A stretch of DNA of 5,130 bases from Chloroflexia bacterium (GTDB lineage Bacteria; Chloroflexota; Chloroflexia; Thermomicrobiales; JALYUS01). The translations under genes were made by a program, and so were the position numbers. Location of the stretch: NCBI GenBank assembly GCA_025924435.1, contig JAICIL010000320.1, positions 1 to 5,130 on the forward strand, written 5' to 3'. Positions within the stretch are counted from its first letter, which is position 1; every line of letters begins with the position of its first letter. Positions 4,952 to 5,130 of the stretch are shown here, one piece after another. Below the pieces are notes generated by a model. It did no database searches, had not been told where the DNA came from, and saw only the letters and a list, made by a program, of their open reading frames with translations.

Positions 4952-5130
4952 ATGGCCCAAACAATCACGCGGCCAACCGCCACCGACGGCTCCGAGGCCG
5001 GTGCGCTGACGAGCGAATCGCTCGCGCGGTTCGGGGAGGCGTTCGCCGCGAACCCGGCCTACCGGCTGGCGCAGAACGCGGTGACGCAGATCACCGTGGA
5101 CGATGTGACGCTCAATCGGGGGATCGTCAC
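4952..5130 (+). CDS. C1 family peptidase, bleomycin hydrolase/PepC-like (N-terminal fragment)
   Basis: The first 59 residues of a gene that continues past the right edge. After a variable polar leader of about 18 residues comes LTSESLARFGEAFAANPAYRLAQNAVTQITVDDVTLNR. This matches the characteristic N-terminus of aminopeptidase C and bleomycin hydrolase: L(T/S)xxxLxxFxxxFxxNPxxRLAxNAVT, then a short segment ending LNR. Members are cytosolic hexameric cysteine aminopeptidases of about 440-450 residues that degrade peptides. The catalytic Cys, His and Asn all lie beyond the window, so activity cannot be judged. No signal peptide is seen. The gene is divergent from the mtaB-pur operon and shares its 212-bp intergenic region. 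Assignment rests on the N-terminal motif only. Confidence 0.8.
   Translation, partial: MAQTITRPTATDGSEAGALTSESLARFGEAFAANPAYRLAQNAVTQITVDDVTLNRGIV

Overview
The window is GC-rich bacterial DNA. Its core is a compact minus-strand operon reading mtaB, purB, purC, purS, purQ. The last gene runs off the left edge. At the right edge a divergent plus-strand gene begins, encoding a bleomycin hydrolase/PepC-like C1 cysteine peptidase. Separate PurS and PurQ proteins mean the organism uses the multi-subunit FGAM synthase (PurS/PurQ/small PurL) found in Gram-positives, cyanobacteria, Chloroflexota, alphaproteobacteria and archaea. It does not use the single large PurL of gammaproteobacteria. The GC content, short GTG-started overlapping genes and heptanucleotide repeats would fit a Chloroflexota-like lineage, but that placement is an inference and is weak.

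Layout, read in the direction of transcription (right to left): a 212-bp divergent intergenic region (4740-4951) holds a candidate extended -10 promoter for the operon and two short heptamer repeat blocks close to the pepC ribosome binding site. mtaB (4739-3294) encodes the tRNA t6A37 methylthiotransferase. purB (3292-1901) encodes adenylosuccinate lyase; its GTG start lies 1 nt past the mtaB stop and has a full Shine-Dalgarno inside mtaB. purC (1895-987) encodes SAICAR synthetase and starts 5 nt past the purB stop, or overlaps it by 4 nt. A hairpin repeat follows, then purS (928-626), a second related hairpin repeat, and purQ (579 to the edge). purC, purB, purS and purQ together cover the FGAR amidotransferase (partly), SAICAR synthetase and adenylosuccinate lyase steps of de novo purine synthesis. 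PurL is not seen and would be expected beyond the left edge.

The most unusual content is repetitive. A composite heptanucleotide element, made of one block of AGGACTG-type units and one of GCTGCCY-type units, occurs in frame inside two protein-coding genes, in the same orientation. In PurB it forms part of a 33-residue insertion between the conserved EPFG and the catalytic GSSAMPHKRNP signature loop. In MtaB it sits in a surface-type loop of the radical SAM domain. The two inserted peptides resemble each other (SGQQAD...SVLSP and SGQWAD...SVLSP), so they appear to derive from one dispersed element. Two further heptamer families lie before pepC, and two members of a GC-rich hairpin family separate the last three pur genes.
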